Counted from the stretch's first letter, positions 1 through 5,959 are shown. The stretch is DNA of 5,982 nucleotides from an uncultured Bacilli bacterium (GCA_910584305.1 CAJTZW010000028.1:1-5982), one strand, 5' to 3'. Numbers and translations are program-made. Notes: generated by a model not told the origin, from the sequence alone.

Positions 1-37
1 AAAAATAAGATATAAATATTAAATTATTTACATCTTA
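1..37 (-). terminator. Probable intrinsic terminator after the ankyrin gene
   Basis: Read on the minus strand, positions 37-6 form a hairpin. TAAGAT pairs with ATCTTA, there is one C-A mismatch, TAAATA pairs with TATTTA, and the loop is six bases. Positions 5-1 then give a run of five U. It lies about 19 bases past the ankyrin stop codon, the expected place. The stem is long (12 pairs) but nearly all A-T, so termination could be weak, and the U run may continue outside the window. Confidence 0.5.
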
Positions 38-43
38 AAGTAT

Positions 44-56
44 ACTTGTAATTTGT
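44..56. repeat. 13-bp direct repeat flanking the ankyrin gene (second copy 617-629)
   Basis: The sequence ACTTGTAATTTGT occurs at 44-56 and again, in the same orientation, at 617-629. One copy lies at the 3' end of the ankyrin gene and the other lies between that gene and the next one upstream. The copies bracket the ankyrin coding region almost exactly. The match is short and AT-rich, so coincidence is quite possible. It could otherwise mark recombination or duplication boundaries of a one-gene cassette. Confidence 0.3.
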
Positions 57-598
57 TATTTTGCTGTATCTAAAATTTTATTAAGGTTATCATCTTCAAA
101 TGAACGGATTATTTCTTCTAAAGTATTCCCTTGAATATTCATTTTTAGATTTACACCATACTTTACAAATAATTCTAATATTGCAGGATTTTCTTTATTT
201 CTTCTTCCTAATGCTTTAAGTAAAGGATTAGTTTTATGATTTGGATTAGCACCCATGTCAAGCAATTTTTCAATAACTTTTACTTTATGTTCTAAACAAG
301 CAATAGTAAGATACGCATTTCCAAGTTTATCTTCTTTATTAACATCTTCTATGATTTCTAATACTTTTAAAGTTTTTTCTTCATCTTCGTGAGAGATCAT
401 ATAACTAATCATATCTCTTCCAGATTTATCTAAAGTTTCAAGAAAACTCTCTTTATCCTTAAATTGATTAAGAACAGAATCAATAATTTCACTTGCTGCT
501 TTTTTCTTTTTTTCATATTCAATTTTCTCATTTTTTCTTTTAGTTCGTAATGCAAGTTTTGATAACGAACTAATTGTATGTCCTAAATCAAATCCCAT
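56..598 (-). CDS. Small cytoplasmic ankyrin-repeat protein, function unknown
   Basis: This 180-residue protein has no signal peptide or membrane segment, so it is probably cytoplasmic. Residues 17-34 are very rich in Lys, Arg and Glu and probably form a charged helix. Ankyrin-type repeats follow. The clearest spans about 93-121 and carries the LLDMGANPN turn. A second spans 123-154 (LFVKYGVNLKMN), and a third, partial one spans 157-180 and begins with GNTL. Residues 60-88 may be a degenerate first repeat. Such repeats bind other proteins, and the partner here is unknown. The ATG has only a weak upstream GA-rich ribosome site (GATGAG). It follows the membrane-protein gene by 33 bases and may share its promoter at 1182-1190; an AT-rich hairpin terminator follows. 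Small stand-alone ankyrin proteins sometimes act as immunity proteins to secreted toxins, but nothing here proves that role. Confidence 0.8.
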   Translation of the reverse strand: MGFDLGHTISSLSKLALRTKRKNEKIEYEKKKKAASEIIDSVLNQFKDKESFLETLDKSGRDMISYMISHEDEEKTLKVLEIIEDVNKEDKLGNAYLTIACLEHKVKVIEKLLDMGANPNHKTNPLLKALGRRNKENPAILELFVKYGVNLKMNIQGNTLEEIIRSFEDDNLNKILDTAK

Positions 599-631
599 AT
601 TCTCATCTCACTTTCAACTTGTAATTTGTAA

Positions 632-1135
632 TTATAAGTTTAAATCTATTTCATTTCCTGAATCATCAAACCCTTTTGCAGTATAGATATTTATATAATA
701 TCTTGCATCTAAAGTATTGTTAATATTGTTATGTATATGCCTAATCTCAATAACAACCATATCTTGCTTTTGATATTTTTCTATATCATAAGCCATACCA
801 AGATGATATTCATCTTTTGATGCATTTGGATCTAGAGTCCACTCTGGTGTAGTTTTAAAAAAGTATTCTAATGCCATATTACCCAATTTTTCTTCACTAA
901 ATGGTGGATCTTTTTCAATAAGTTTAGCCTTAACATTGTTAAATAGTTCTTTCCCTAGAATTTCAATTTTAATGCCATCTTCATGGTATGTTTCTGAACG
1001 CTTATGAACCTTAGACACTTTATAAACTAATGCTTTATATTCTACTGTGCCACCATCTTTTAGTTGATTTCTAATTGGAAATAATAAAACTACTAAAATT
1101 ATTACTACTGAAATTATAATTATTTTCTTTTTCAT
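632..1135 (-). CDS. Membrane-anchored extracytoplasmic protein of unknown function
   Basis: The product has 167 residues. Residues 2-4 are Lys and residues 5-20 are almost purely Ile, Val and Leu, giving a single N-terminal signal anchor. There is no lipobox Cys, so it is probably tethered by this helix with the rest outside the membrane. The segment LKDGGTVEYKALVYKV (25-40), then DGIKIEILG and NNV, recalls a family of uncharacterised Bacillota membrane proteins that I know only as hypothetical. The tail YINIYTAKGFDDSGNEIDL (147-165) resembles the ending of many such small exported proteins. These matches are from memory. The start is well supported: an AGAGGTG ribosome site lies five bases before the ATG. 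An extended -10 promoter sits in the gap upstream, so the gene can be transcribed independently of the replication-type gene. No enzymatic motif is visible. Confidence 0.75.
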   Translation of the reverse strand: MKKKIIIISVVIILVVLLFPIRNQLKDGGTVEYKALVYKVSKVHKRSETYHEDGIKIEILGKELFNNVKAKLIEKDPPFSEEKLGNMALEYFFKTTPEWTLDPNASKDEYHLGMAYDIEKYQKQDMVVIEIRHIHNNINNTLDARYYINIYTAKGFDDSGNEIDLNL

Positions 1136-1181
1136 ACAACACCTCTACAAATTACTATTTGACGCTCCGTTTATATTTATT

Positions 1182-1190
1182 ATTATACCA
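1182..1190 (-). promoter_or_regulatory. Extended -10 promoter for the membrane-protein and ankyrin genes
   Basis: On the minus strand the sequence TGGTATAAT is a perfect TATAAT box with the TGn extension. No good -35 hexamer sits at 16-17 bases, which extended -10 promoters tolerate. Transcription would begin near 1175, about 40 bases before the ATG at 1135. It probably drives both this gene and the downstream ankyrin gene. Confidence 0.6.
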
Positions 1191-1228
1191 TTTTTATAAA
1201 AGACTTTATAGATGTTATATGATAATTT

Positions 1229-2032
1229 CTAATAATCATGCTCTAAATAATTTTCAATGTCTTCTAATTCAAATCTATCATCATATTCTTCTTTTTCTTT
1301 AAACCATCCTGTTTCTTCATCCCATTCTATTTCATTATTTTTCAGTTTATCAATATTATTTAGCATAGCTGCTTTAAAATAGCCAAACTTATTCTCTATT
1401 TTTTCACCTTCCTCATCACAGAAATCACGTTCTATTACTCTCGGAATAATATAGTGATTTATAGTTACTATATCTTTAAAATCATATTTGTCTAAAAGAT
1501 TATCGAATAAACTATCATAATAAAAAATCTGAATGTCATCTTTTTCTATAAATCCTCTATTTATTAAATCGATTGTTAAAGAATTATGATCTTCAGCAAA
1601 AAAGGTAGATTTGGTTTTATCGGCTTTATCAATTTGTTCTTCAGTATTTGTTTCTTTAGTATTTATTTGGGTATCATCTTCCACCTCTCGTTCATCCACA
1701 GGTGGATTTTGTACCTCTGGATTATTTTTCTCTTTTTCTATTTCAATAGGTTGTTCATAAATCAAATAATTATATTCAAAATAACCCTTTTCTCCTCTTA
1801 CCTTTTCGATAACTAAATAACCATATTCTTTTAATTCTTTTAATGTGGATTTAATAGCACGTTCTTGCTCTTTACAAACAGCACAAAGCCCATTTAAAGA
1901 ATAGTCCCATGTATCAGGCAACGACAACATAAATGACAATAGTCCCTTAGCTTTAAGACTTAGATTCTTATCTCTTAAATGATAATTACTCATTACAGTA
2001 TAATTCTTAGTTTTTTCTATTTTAAATACCAT
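1229..2032 (-). CDS. Winged-helix replication-type protein of a mobile element
   Basis: The product has 267 residues. Its N-terminal domain (about 1-93) runs from FKIEKTKNYTVMSN through LSLKAKGLLSFMLSLPDTWDYS to LKELKEYGYLVIEK and a beta wing. This is the winged-helix pattern typical of replication or replisome-organiser proteins of Bacillota phages, plasmids and integrative elements. A polar linker follows (about 94-145). It contains NPPVDE and INTKETNTEE, the repetitive linker style common in this family. The C-terminal part (about 150-232) is helical and includes a segment (IENKFGYFKAAMLNNI) like the ends of DnaD-like or element-borne replication proteins. It probably binds the element's DNA and helps load replication proteins, but no ATPase or helicase motif is present. 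The AAAGGA ribosome site, seven bases before the ATG, is strong. The gene is separated from the zinc-ribbon gene by a terminator. I see no clear promoter in the short gap, so read-through may supply it. Confidence 0.8.
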   Translation of the reverse strand: MVFKIEKTKNYTVMSNYHLRDKNLSLKAKGLLSFMLSLPDTWDYSLNGLCAVCKEQERAIKSTLKELKEYGYLVIEKVRGEKGYFEYNYLIYEQPIEIEKEKNNPEVQNPPVDEREVEDDTQINTKETNTEEQIDKADKTKSTFFAEDHNSLTIDLINRGFIEKDDIQIFYYDSLFDNLLDKYDFKDIVTINHYIIPRVIERDFCDEEGEKIENKFGYFKAAMLNNIDKLKNNEIEWDEETGWFKEKEEYDDRFELEDIENYLEHDY

Positions 2033-2062
2033 ATATAATCGTCCTTTCGTATTTTAGTGCAC

Positions 2063-2085
2063 AAAAAAAGATCCTAATACGGATC
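2063..2085 (-). terminator. Intrinsic terminator after the zinc-ribbon gene
   Basis: On the minus strand GATCC, a six-base loop (GTATTA) and GGATC form a five-pair stem, followed directly by seven U (positions 2069-2063). It begins eight bases past the zinc-ribbon stop codon. The stem is short but the U run is good, so it probably ends that transcript, perhaps with some read-through into the next gene. Confidence 0.65.
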
Positions 2086-2092
2086 AATTTAA

Positions 2093-2716
2093 TTAATTAC
2101 ATAAATCAAAAATACTCTTATCTAGAACTTCCTTAAATGGTGTTATAAACTCATTCCAATTATCAGGAAGAGCATCATTTCCACTTTTACAATAGTCAAC
2201 ACCATTAAAATAGGTACATTTTAAAACCCAGCCAAATTTTTTAATGTCATACGAATCACCATAGTGTCCATGCCACATATTAGGCTTATTTGTTTTAAAA
2301 CTCGCTAAAATTTTATAACTTTCACTTTCTGATAAAATTGCATCAGATATTATTGGTAGCCAATTTTTCTTTAAAGTATATTTAATATTCTTTTTATCAG
2401 TTAAATCAAATGTATATCTATAGTAATCGTTTTTGACATTAATAATAAAATCTATACAATTCATATCTACAGTATACAATACTTTCCTAGAATGGTATAT
2501 TTTCCCACAATTCTTACAATACCTATTAGGTCTTCGAGAACTTACTTTTTCTCCATCAAAGTCAATTTTTTCAGTTTCTCTTTTTCTATAATTTACATTT
2601 AGTCCTATATCTTCTTGATCAATATAATTTTCTTTATCTTTTCTCTCTCCCAAATAGCCATACGCTATATTAAATGTATCTTGGCTATTACAGAAGGGAC
2701 AAACTGGTTTTCCCAT
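2093..2716 (-). CDS. Zinc-ribbon protein of unknown function
   Basis: The product has 207 residues and no signal peptide or membrane segment. Two CxxC knuckles, C6-P-F-C9 and C67-K-N-C70, are separated by a charged insert and can bind one zinc ion as a zinc ribbon. The first is at the very N-terminus (PVCPFCNSQ). The second is followed by GKIYHSR. The C-terminal half is a separate mixed domain. Its segment from about 150 to 196 (DIKKFGWVLKCTYFNGVDY, then SGN and LPDNWNEF) resembles a small uncharacterised Bacillota domain with the pattern DG..W.L then G.NAYP.NW. That resemblance is from memory. The start is firm: GGAG lies five bases before the ATG and the first knuckle follows at once. The gene is the first of the accessory block, next to the truncated permease. 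It could bind nucleic acid or protein; nothing decides which. Confidence 0.75.
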   Translation of the reverse strand: MGKPVCPFCNSQDTFNIAYGYLGERKDKENYIDQEDIGLNVNYRKRETEKIDFDGEKVSSRRPNRYCKNCGKIYHSRKVLYTVDMNCIDFIINVKNDYYRYTFDLTDKKNIKYTLKKNWLPIISDAILSESESYKILASFKTNKPNMWHGHYGDSYDIKKFGWVLKCTYFNGVDYCKSGNDALPDNWNEFITPFKEVLDKSIFDLCN

Positions 2717-2790
2717 AAATACTCCATTTCTAAGACTTTTTTTAACTAGATAATGCTTTAAATTCTTGTTTCTCCCTGTATGTGGATAGT
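2717..2790. other. Probable junction between accessory insert and chromosomal remnant
   Basis: This gap separates the last accessory gene (minus strand) from the truncated permease (plus strand). Going leftward in the permease frame, recognisable family sequence stops at VGVIMGEF, whose first Val codon is at 2789. The preceding codons (LVSPCMWI) do not read like the family, and an in-frame TAA occurs at 2759. The breakpoint is therefore probably within about 2765-2790. No obvious terminal inverted repeat or insertion sequence is visible here. The exact crossover cannot be fixed without the left end of the element. Confidence 0.5.
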
Positions 2791-2971
2791 CGGCGTAATT
2801 ATGGGAGAATTTCTAGTATCTAAACAGGGTATTGGATATTTAATTATGTACGGTTCACAGGTATTCAATTTAAACTTGGTTATGACTGGAATCATATTAT
2901 TATGTATTATGTCCACAGTTATGTATTATACAATTGTATATATTGAAACAAAAATAAAAAGGCTACACTAG
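2780..2971 (+). pseudogene. C-terminal remnant of an SsuC/TauC-type ABC transporter permease
   Basis: This plus-strand open frame encodes only about 60 residues. They include GVIMGEFLVSKQGIGYLI, then YGSQVFNLNLVMTGII, a final hydrophobic helix, and a basic tail (KIKRLH). This is the C-terminal end of the binding-protein-dependent permeases of the sulfonate, nitrate or taurine type, which are normally about 250 residues long. The earlier membrane helices and the EAA loop that contacts the ATPase are missing, so it cannot work as a transporter. No ribosome site precedes the apparent ATG at 2780, which is probably just an internal codon. It is the only credible plus-strand coding sequence here, converges on tsaD, and keeps its native terminator, whose right arm contains the stop codon. 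The loss is best explained by insertion or replacement by the accessory block on its left. Substrate cannot be inferred from this fragment. Confidence 0.75.
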
Positions 2972-2978
2972 CCTTTTT
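2956..2978. terminator. Bidirectional terminator between the permease remnant and tsaD
   Basis: A perfect ten-pair stem (AAAAAGGCTA with TAGCCTTTTT) closes a three-base CAC loop. A T run extends to 2980 on the plus strand. On the minus strand the complement of the A-rich left arm supplies a U-rich tail. It therefore ends both the permease transcript and the tsaE-tsaB-rimI-tsaD transcript, 57 bases after the tsaD stop. The permease TAG stop (2969-2971) is inside the right arm. Confidence 0.85.
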
Positions 2979-3034
2979 TTGTATGAAAAGATGAAAATAC
3001 ATCATCAATTAAAACTATCATAAATAATTTATAA

Positions 3035-4048
3035 TTAGTGTAAACTATCTGTTGCCTTTGCATTTAAATCAAGTCCTGCACGTCTTCCAAGCTTATATGC
3101 ATAATATCCAGCAGCTCCAATCATAGTGGCATTGTCTGTACAATGTTGCATGGATGGAATAGTAAGCTGAATATTATTATCCTTGCAAAGGCTTGCAAAG
3201 GAATCACGGATACCGACACTTGCCGATACCCCGCCAGCAATAATCAAATTATGAACCTTATATTGACGTAAAGCATGCATTGTTTTTTTTGTTAATATAT
3301 GAACAACCCTATCTTGGAATGTTGCTGCCAAATCTGCCGTTCTAATCTCATTTCCACGTTGTTCCTCATTATGTACCAAATTAATTACGGCACTCTTTAA
3401 TCCACTAAAACTAAAATTATAACTATCATCATCTAAGGGGATAGGCAACTCATATGTTACACTTCCTTCCCGTGCTAAGGCATCAATCTTAGGACCTCCT
3501 GGATATCCTAGGTTCAAAATACGAGCTACTTTGTCATAAGCCTCTCCAACCGCGTCATCCAAAGTTCCTCCAATACGTTCAAAAGAATAATGCTCTTTCA
3601 TATAAATAAGTTCTGTATGACCACCACTTACAACAAGCGCTATCAAAGGAAATTCCATATCTCGTGTCAAATTATTCGCATAGATATGCCCTGCAATATG
3701 ATGCACAGGAACAAGTGGTTTCTTATATACATATGCTAGTGTTTTAGCTGCTTGTAATCCAATCAATAATGAACCAATTAACCCTGGTCCATAGGTTACA
3801 GCAATTGCAGTAATATCTTGCATTGTCATATTGGCCTTTTTTAAACACTCATCGATTACAAGTGTAATTTTTTCAATATGCTGCCTACTTGCAATTTCGG
3901 GAACAACTCCACCATATAATGTATGTATATCAATTTGTGATAACACAACAGTTGCAATCTCCTCATGTCCATTTCTTACAATTGAAACACTTGTTTCATC
4001 ACAACTTGATTCAAATGCTAAAATATATACATCTTTCAAATTACTCAT
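3035..4048 (-). CDS. tsaD: tRNA threonylcarbamoyladenosine transferase TsaD
   Basis: TsaD (Kae1/YgjD family) transfers threonylcarbamoyl from threonylcarbamoyl-AMP to A37 of ANN-decoding tRNAs, acting in the cytoplasm with TsaB and TsaE. The 337-residue length is normal. The N-terminal ASKHA nucleotide-binding motif is seen as AFESSCDETSVSIV (11-24), followed by GGVVPEIASRQH (46-57) and the YGPGLIGSLLIG segment (86-97). The metal ligands expected for the family are present: H117 and H121 in HHIAGH, and D305 in HCTDNATMIG. Further conserved stretches are VVSGGHTEL (139-147), GGTLDDAVGEAYDKVAR (160-176), FSFSGLKSA (212-220) and AGGVSAS (271-277). The gene is the last of the operon, and its ATG directly follows the rimI TAG with no gap, which suggests coupled translation. 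The ribosome site (AGAGAG) is only fair. The gene appears intact. Confidence 0.97.
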   Translation of the reverse strand: MSNLKDVYILAFESSCDETSVSIVRNGHEEIATVVLSQIDIHTLYGGVVPEIASRQHIEKITLVIDECLKKANMTMQDITAIAVTYGPGLIGSLLIGLQAAKTLAYVYKKPLVPVHHIAGHIYANNLTRDMEFPLIALVVSGGHTELIYMKEHYSFERIGGTLDDAVGEAYDKVARILNLGYPGGPKIDALAREGSVTYELPIPLDDDSYNFSFSGLKSAVINLVHNEEQRGNEIRTADLAATFQDRVVHILTKKTMHALRQYKVHNLIIAGGVSASVGIRDSFASLCKDNNIQLTIPSMQHCTDNATMIGAAGYYAYKLGRRAGLDLNAKATDSLH

Positions 4049-4447
4049 CTACTCTCTAATCATTAAATAGCCATCTTCACCATGATAATAACCTTCTCTT
4101 GTAGCACACACCTTAAATCCATACTTTTTATACAAGGAAATAGCTTTCATATTATTCACATTTACCTCCAATGTAATATTTTTAACATGAGCTACTGTAG
4201 AAAACTGAATCATTTGATCCATTAATGCACATGCAATCCCAGTTCCTCTTTCCGATGAGACTACATATATATAATCCAATTCGATTCTATCATAAATATA
4301 TTCATAAATAATAAATCCATAAATTTGATTATTCTTTATAAATACATATTCCTTTGAATATTCATTTGAAGTATAATCAACATGAAATTCATTCAATAAC
4401 ATCTCTTTTAAGTTTAAAAATTTTTCATCATTGACTGCTTGAATCAT
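4049..4447 (-). CDS. rimI: GNAT N-terminal protein acetyltransferase RimI-like
   Basis: RimI acetylates the N-terminal alanine of ribosomal protein S18, and in some species other proteins, using acetyl-CoA. This 132-residue protein is a little shorter than the usual 140-160 but covers the whole GNAT fold. The acetyl-CoA loop appears as VVSSERGTGIACALM (62-76), with the R-G-x-G core at 67-70. The beta strand ITLEVNVNN (91-99) holds a Glu at the expected catalytic position, followed by SLYKKYGF (104-111). The RimI-type ending REGYYHGEDGYLM (117-129) has a Gly where Ala is more usual. It sits between tsaB and tsaD, the standard place for rimI in Bacillota. The ATG starts right after the tsaB TGA with no gap, and a strong GGGAG lies five bases upstream, inside tsaB. 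Its true protein substrate in this organism cannot be read from sequence. Confidence 0.88.
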   Translation of the reverse strand: MIQAVNDEKFLNLKEMLLNEFHVDYTSNEYSKEYVFIKNNQIYGFIIYEYIYDRIELDYIYVVSSERGTGIACALMDQMIQFSTVAHVKNITLEVNVNNMKAISLYKKYGFKVCATREGYYHGEDGYLMIRE

Positions 4448-5080
4448 TCAAACTCCCAATTTTTCTTCAGCTTCGGTTTTCTTCAAATAATTTGGATTTA
4501 CCAAATGGCAAAGAACACCATCATCATCCAAATTATCACAAATAATACTACTTAAATCAATTTTTGGAACGGTCGTAACAATTCCATCAAATTGCTCATA
4601 AGAAACGAATGTCACTTGATCAATAGAGGTTATTTCTTTAACTTTGTCTAACAATTTATTTAATGAAATATATCTATCTGTAATTACTGTATTTGAATTA
4701 CTACTATACATAGCAGCATATACAGCATCTCTCCTAGCATCAATCAGTGGAACAATATATTCAGTAGAAGTAGGAGTCGTTGCCATAATCTCTAATTCAG
4801 AAACTGTATGAATTTTACATCCAAGCGAATAAGCAAGTGTTTTAGCCACTGTAACTCCAATTCGAACTCCTGTGAAAGAGCCTGGCCCATTTGCAACAAT
4901 AATATTTTCAGTATCATTAATATCTAATGCTACCCTATTGAAAGCTTTCTCAATCAATGGAAGAAGTCTTTCCGACAAATGATTATCGTTCTTTTCATTC
5001 AGTAAAACTAGCTCTTCTTCATCACGATATACCCCAACCATTAAATTGTAATGACAAGTATCTATAAATAGTGTTATCAT
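4448..5080 (-). CDS. tsaB: t6A biosynthesis scaffold protein TsaB
   Basis: TsaB (YeaZ) is a catalytically inactive ASKHA relative that dimerises with TsaD and helps organise the t6A-forming complex with TsaE. The 210-residue protein starts with the short first strand LFIDTCHYNLMVGVY (4-18). It carries the diagnostic NGPGSFTGVRIGVTVAKTLAY (64-84), the family signature for the TsaD-facing helices, and IVPLIDARRDAVYAA (109-123). The C-terminus ends in NPNYLKKTEAEEKLG, the usual TsaB tail. It lacks the HxxxH metal site of TsaD, as expected. The ATG overlaps the tsaE TGA by four bases (ATGA at 5080-5077), indicating coupled translation, and GAGG lies seven bases upstream. Confidence 0.95.
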   Translation of the reverse strand: MITLFIDTCHYNLMVGVYRDEEELVLLNEKNDNHLSERLLPLIEKAFNRVALDINDTENIIVANGPGSFTGVRIGVTVAKTLAYSLGCKIHTVSELEIMATTPTSTEYIVPLIDARRDAVYAAMYSSNSNTVITDRYISLNKLLDKVKEITSIDQVTFVSYEQFDGIVTTVPKIDLSSIICDNLDDDGVLCHLVNPNYLKKTEAEEKLGV

Positions 5081-5526
5081 AAAACTGCCTCACATAAATC
5101 TTCATATTGTTTACCATATGGAGTTAAAATTAGCACTCTTTTATTCTCATCCACTACTTTAAACTTGATATGCAAATATTCTTTAGGTAAAATATCTTTG
5201 ATTGTATCTGACCATTCAATAACTACGACTCCACCTTTAGTAAAATATTCTTCGATTCCATATCCATCCGTATTACCATCTAAACGGTATACATCCATAT
5301 GATAAAGAGGAAGTTCACCTTCATATTCCTTAATAATATTGAAAGTTGGTGAAGTTATACTTTCCTGTATTCCAAGTGCATTCGCAATTCCCTTGGTAAA
5401 AACTGTCTTCCCACTTCCAAGCTCCCCATCCAAACAAATAATCATATTAGGAAATTTTTCTGATTCAAAATTTTGAGCAATCTCAATTGTTTCTCTCTCA
5501 CTTCTTGTCGTTACTTTATATTCCAT
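5077..5526 (-). CDS. tsaE: t6A biosynthesis ATPase TsaE
   Basis: TsaE (YjeE) is a small P-loop ATPase that binds the TsaB-TsaD complex and supports repeated rounds of t6A synthesis. From the ATG at 5526 it has 149 residues, typical for the family. It shows the Walker A motif GELGSGKT (34-41), then SPTF (59-62), the HMDVYRL strand (76-82) and VIEWSD (102-107), all hallmarks of TsaE. A longer frame could begin at a GTG at 5535. I prefer the ATG because AGGTG lies at the right distance, six bases before it, and the GTG itself is part of that ribosome site. It is the first gene of the operon tsaE-tsaB-rimI-tsaD, and its stop overlaps the tsaB start. Confidence 0.93.
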   Translation of the reverse strand: MEYKVTTRSERETIEIAQNFESEKFPNMIICLDGELGSGKTVFTKGIANALGIQESITSPTFNIIKEYEGELPLYHMDVYRLDGNTDGYGIEEYFTKGGVVVIEWSDTIKDILPKEYLHIKFKVVDENKRVLILTPYGKQYEDLCEAVL

Positions 5527-5542
5527 TCTTATCACCTATTTT

Positions 5543-5572
5543 ATTATAGCAAAATTTGAATTTTAAATACAA
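5543..5572 (-). promoter_or_regulatory. Candidate promoter of the tsaE-tsaB-rimI-tsaD operon
   Basis: On the minus strand a perfect TATAAT (5548-5543) is preceded by TGC, making an extended -10. A weak -35 candidate, TTGTAT (5572-5567), lies 18 bases upstream. The predicted start of transcription, near 5536, falls almost on the AGGTG ribosome site of tsaE. The leader would then be only about ten bases. Either the operon has an unusually short leader or the functional promoter lies further upstream. Confidence 0.55.
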
Positions 5573-5617
5573 CTATATTTATAATAATTTTATGGAAACA
5601 AAAAATACACAATTATG

Positions 5618-5920
5618 TTATTTTGATTTTCCTTTATATTTACTTTTCTGATAACCTTTTTGATATTTAAATATTTTTGAAAAACAACCAGTTGTTCTAA
5701 TAAAATTATTAAATTTAATATAACCATTTTGATATATACATATATTTCTCACATGATTAGTAGTTTGATATTTATCTGTCAAAGTATCAAGGTGTTCAGT
5801 GCCTAAATAAATAATATCATGCACATTAGCAACATTTTTATAATAAGATTTTTTTCCTTCATTAACTACAATTTCCCTCATCTTATATAGCAAAAGTTTC
5901 TCAAATAAATTTATTTTCAT
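5618..5920 (-). CDS. Small basic protein of unknown function
   Basis: The frame encodes 100 residues rich in Lys, Tyr, Asn and Ile, with a very basic tail (residues 85-100 hold many Lys and Tyr). I do not recognise a family with confidence. The stretch REIVVNEGKKSYY, then NVHDIIYLG and, about forty residues on, NNFIRTTG has some likeness to the layout of a LytTR DNA-binding domain. However, the usual His-Arg-Ser is absent, so this is only a weak idea. There is no signal peptide or membrane helix. Support for a real gene comes from upstream: an extended -10 promoter at 5958-5966, a 15-bp palindrome, and AGGGTG ten bases before the ATG, which is rather far. The gene lies 91 bases upstream of the tsaE ATG on the same strand. 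It could also be a decayed or truncated gene. Confidence 0.55.
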   Translation of the reverse strand: MKINLFEKLLLYKMREIVVNEGKKSYYKNVANVHDIIYLGTEHLDTLTDKYQTTNHVRNICIYQNGYIKFNNFIRTTGCFSKIFKYQKGYQKSKYKGKSK

Positions 5921-5944
5921 CTTACTGCCACACCCTACTACTAT

Positions 5945-5959
5945 ATATACTAAGTATAT
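5945..5959. repeat. Perfect 15-bp palindrome, operator-like
   Basis: ATATACT, a central A, and AGTATAT form a perfect inverted repeat with seven-base arms. It touches the -10 box (5958-5963) and covers the predicted start of transcription near 5951, which is where a repressor would act. The arms are AT-rich but each has a C or G at the same symmetric position. A dimeric regulator, perhaps the downstream gene's own product, could bind here. Chance occurrence in AT-rich DNA is possible. Confidence 0.45.

Noticed and set aside
1195..1210. Hairpin TATAAA, AGAC, TTTATA after the replication-type gene
   Set aside because: The stem is six A-T pairs only. On the minus strand it is followed by AAAATGG rather than a U run, so it is not a convincing terminator for that gene.
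1586..1816. Plus-strand open frame of 76 codons with a hydrophobic translation
   Set aside because: It lies wholly opposite the linker and wing region of the replication-type gene. The hydrophobic look comes from the complement of Lys- and Glu-rich codons, and no ribosome site precedes it.
2780..2971. Intact small membrane protein on the plus strand
   Set aside because: The sequence matches the C-terminal end of a known permease type, lacks a ribosome site and lacks the rest of the protein, so a remnant is the better reading.
3831..4070. Plus-strand open frame of 79 codons
   Set aside because: It is opposite the N-terminal part of tsaD, which is strongly conserved on the minus strand. It has no recognisable protein features.
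5597..5624. Possible terminator after the 100-residue gene (AAAAT and ACA paired with TGT and ATTTT, one bulge)
   Set aside because: The stem is almost entirely A-T with a bulge, overlaps the stop region of the gene, and has a U run broken by G. Such structures are frequent by chance in this DNA.
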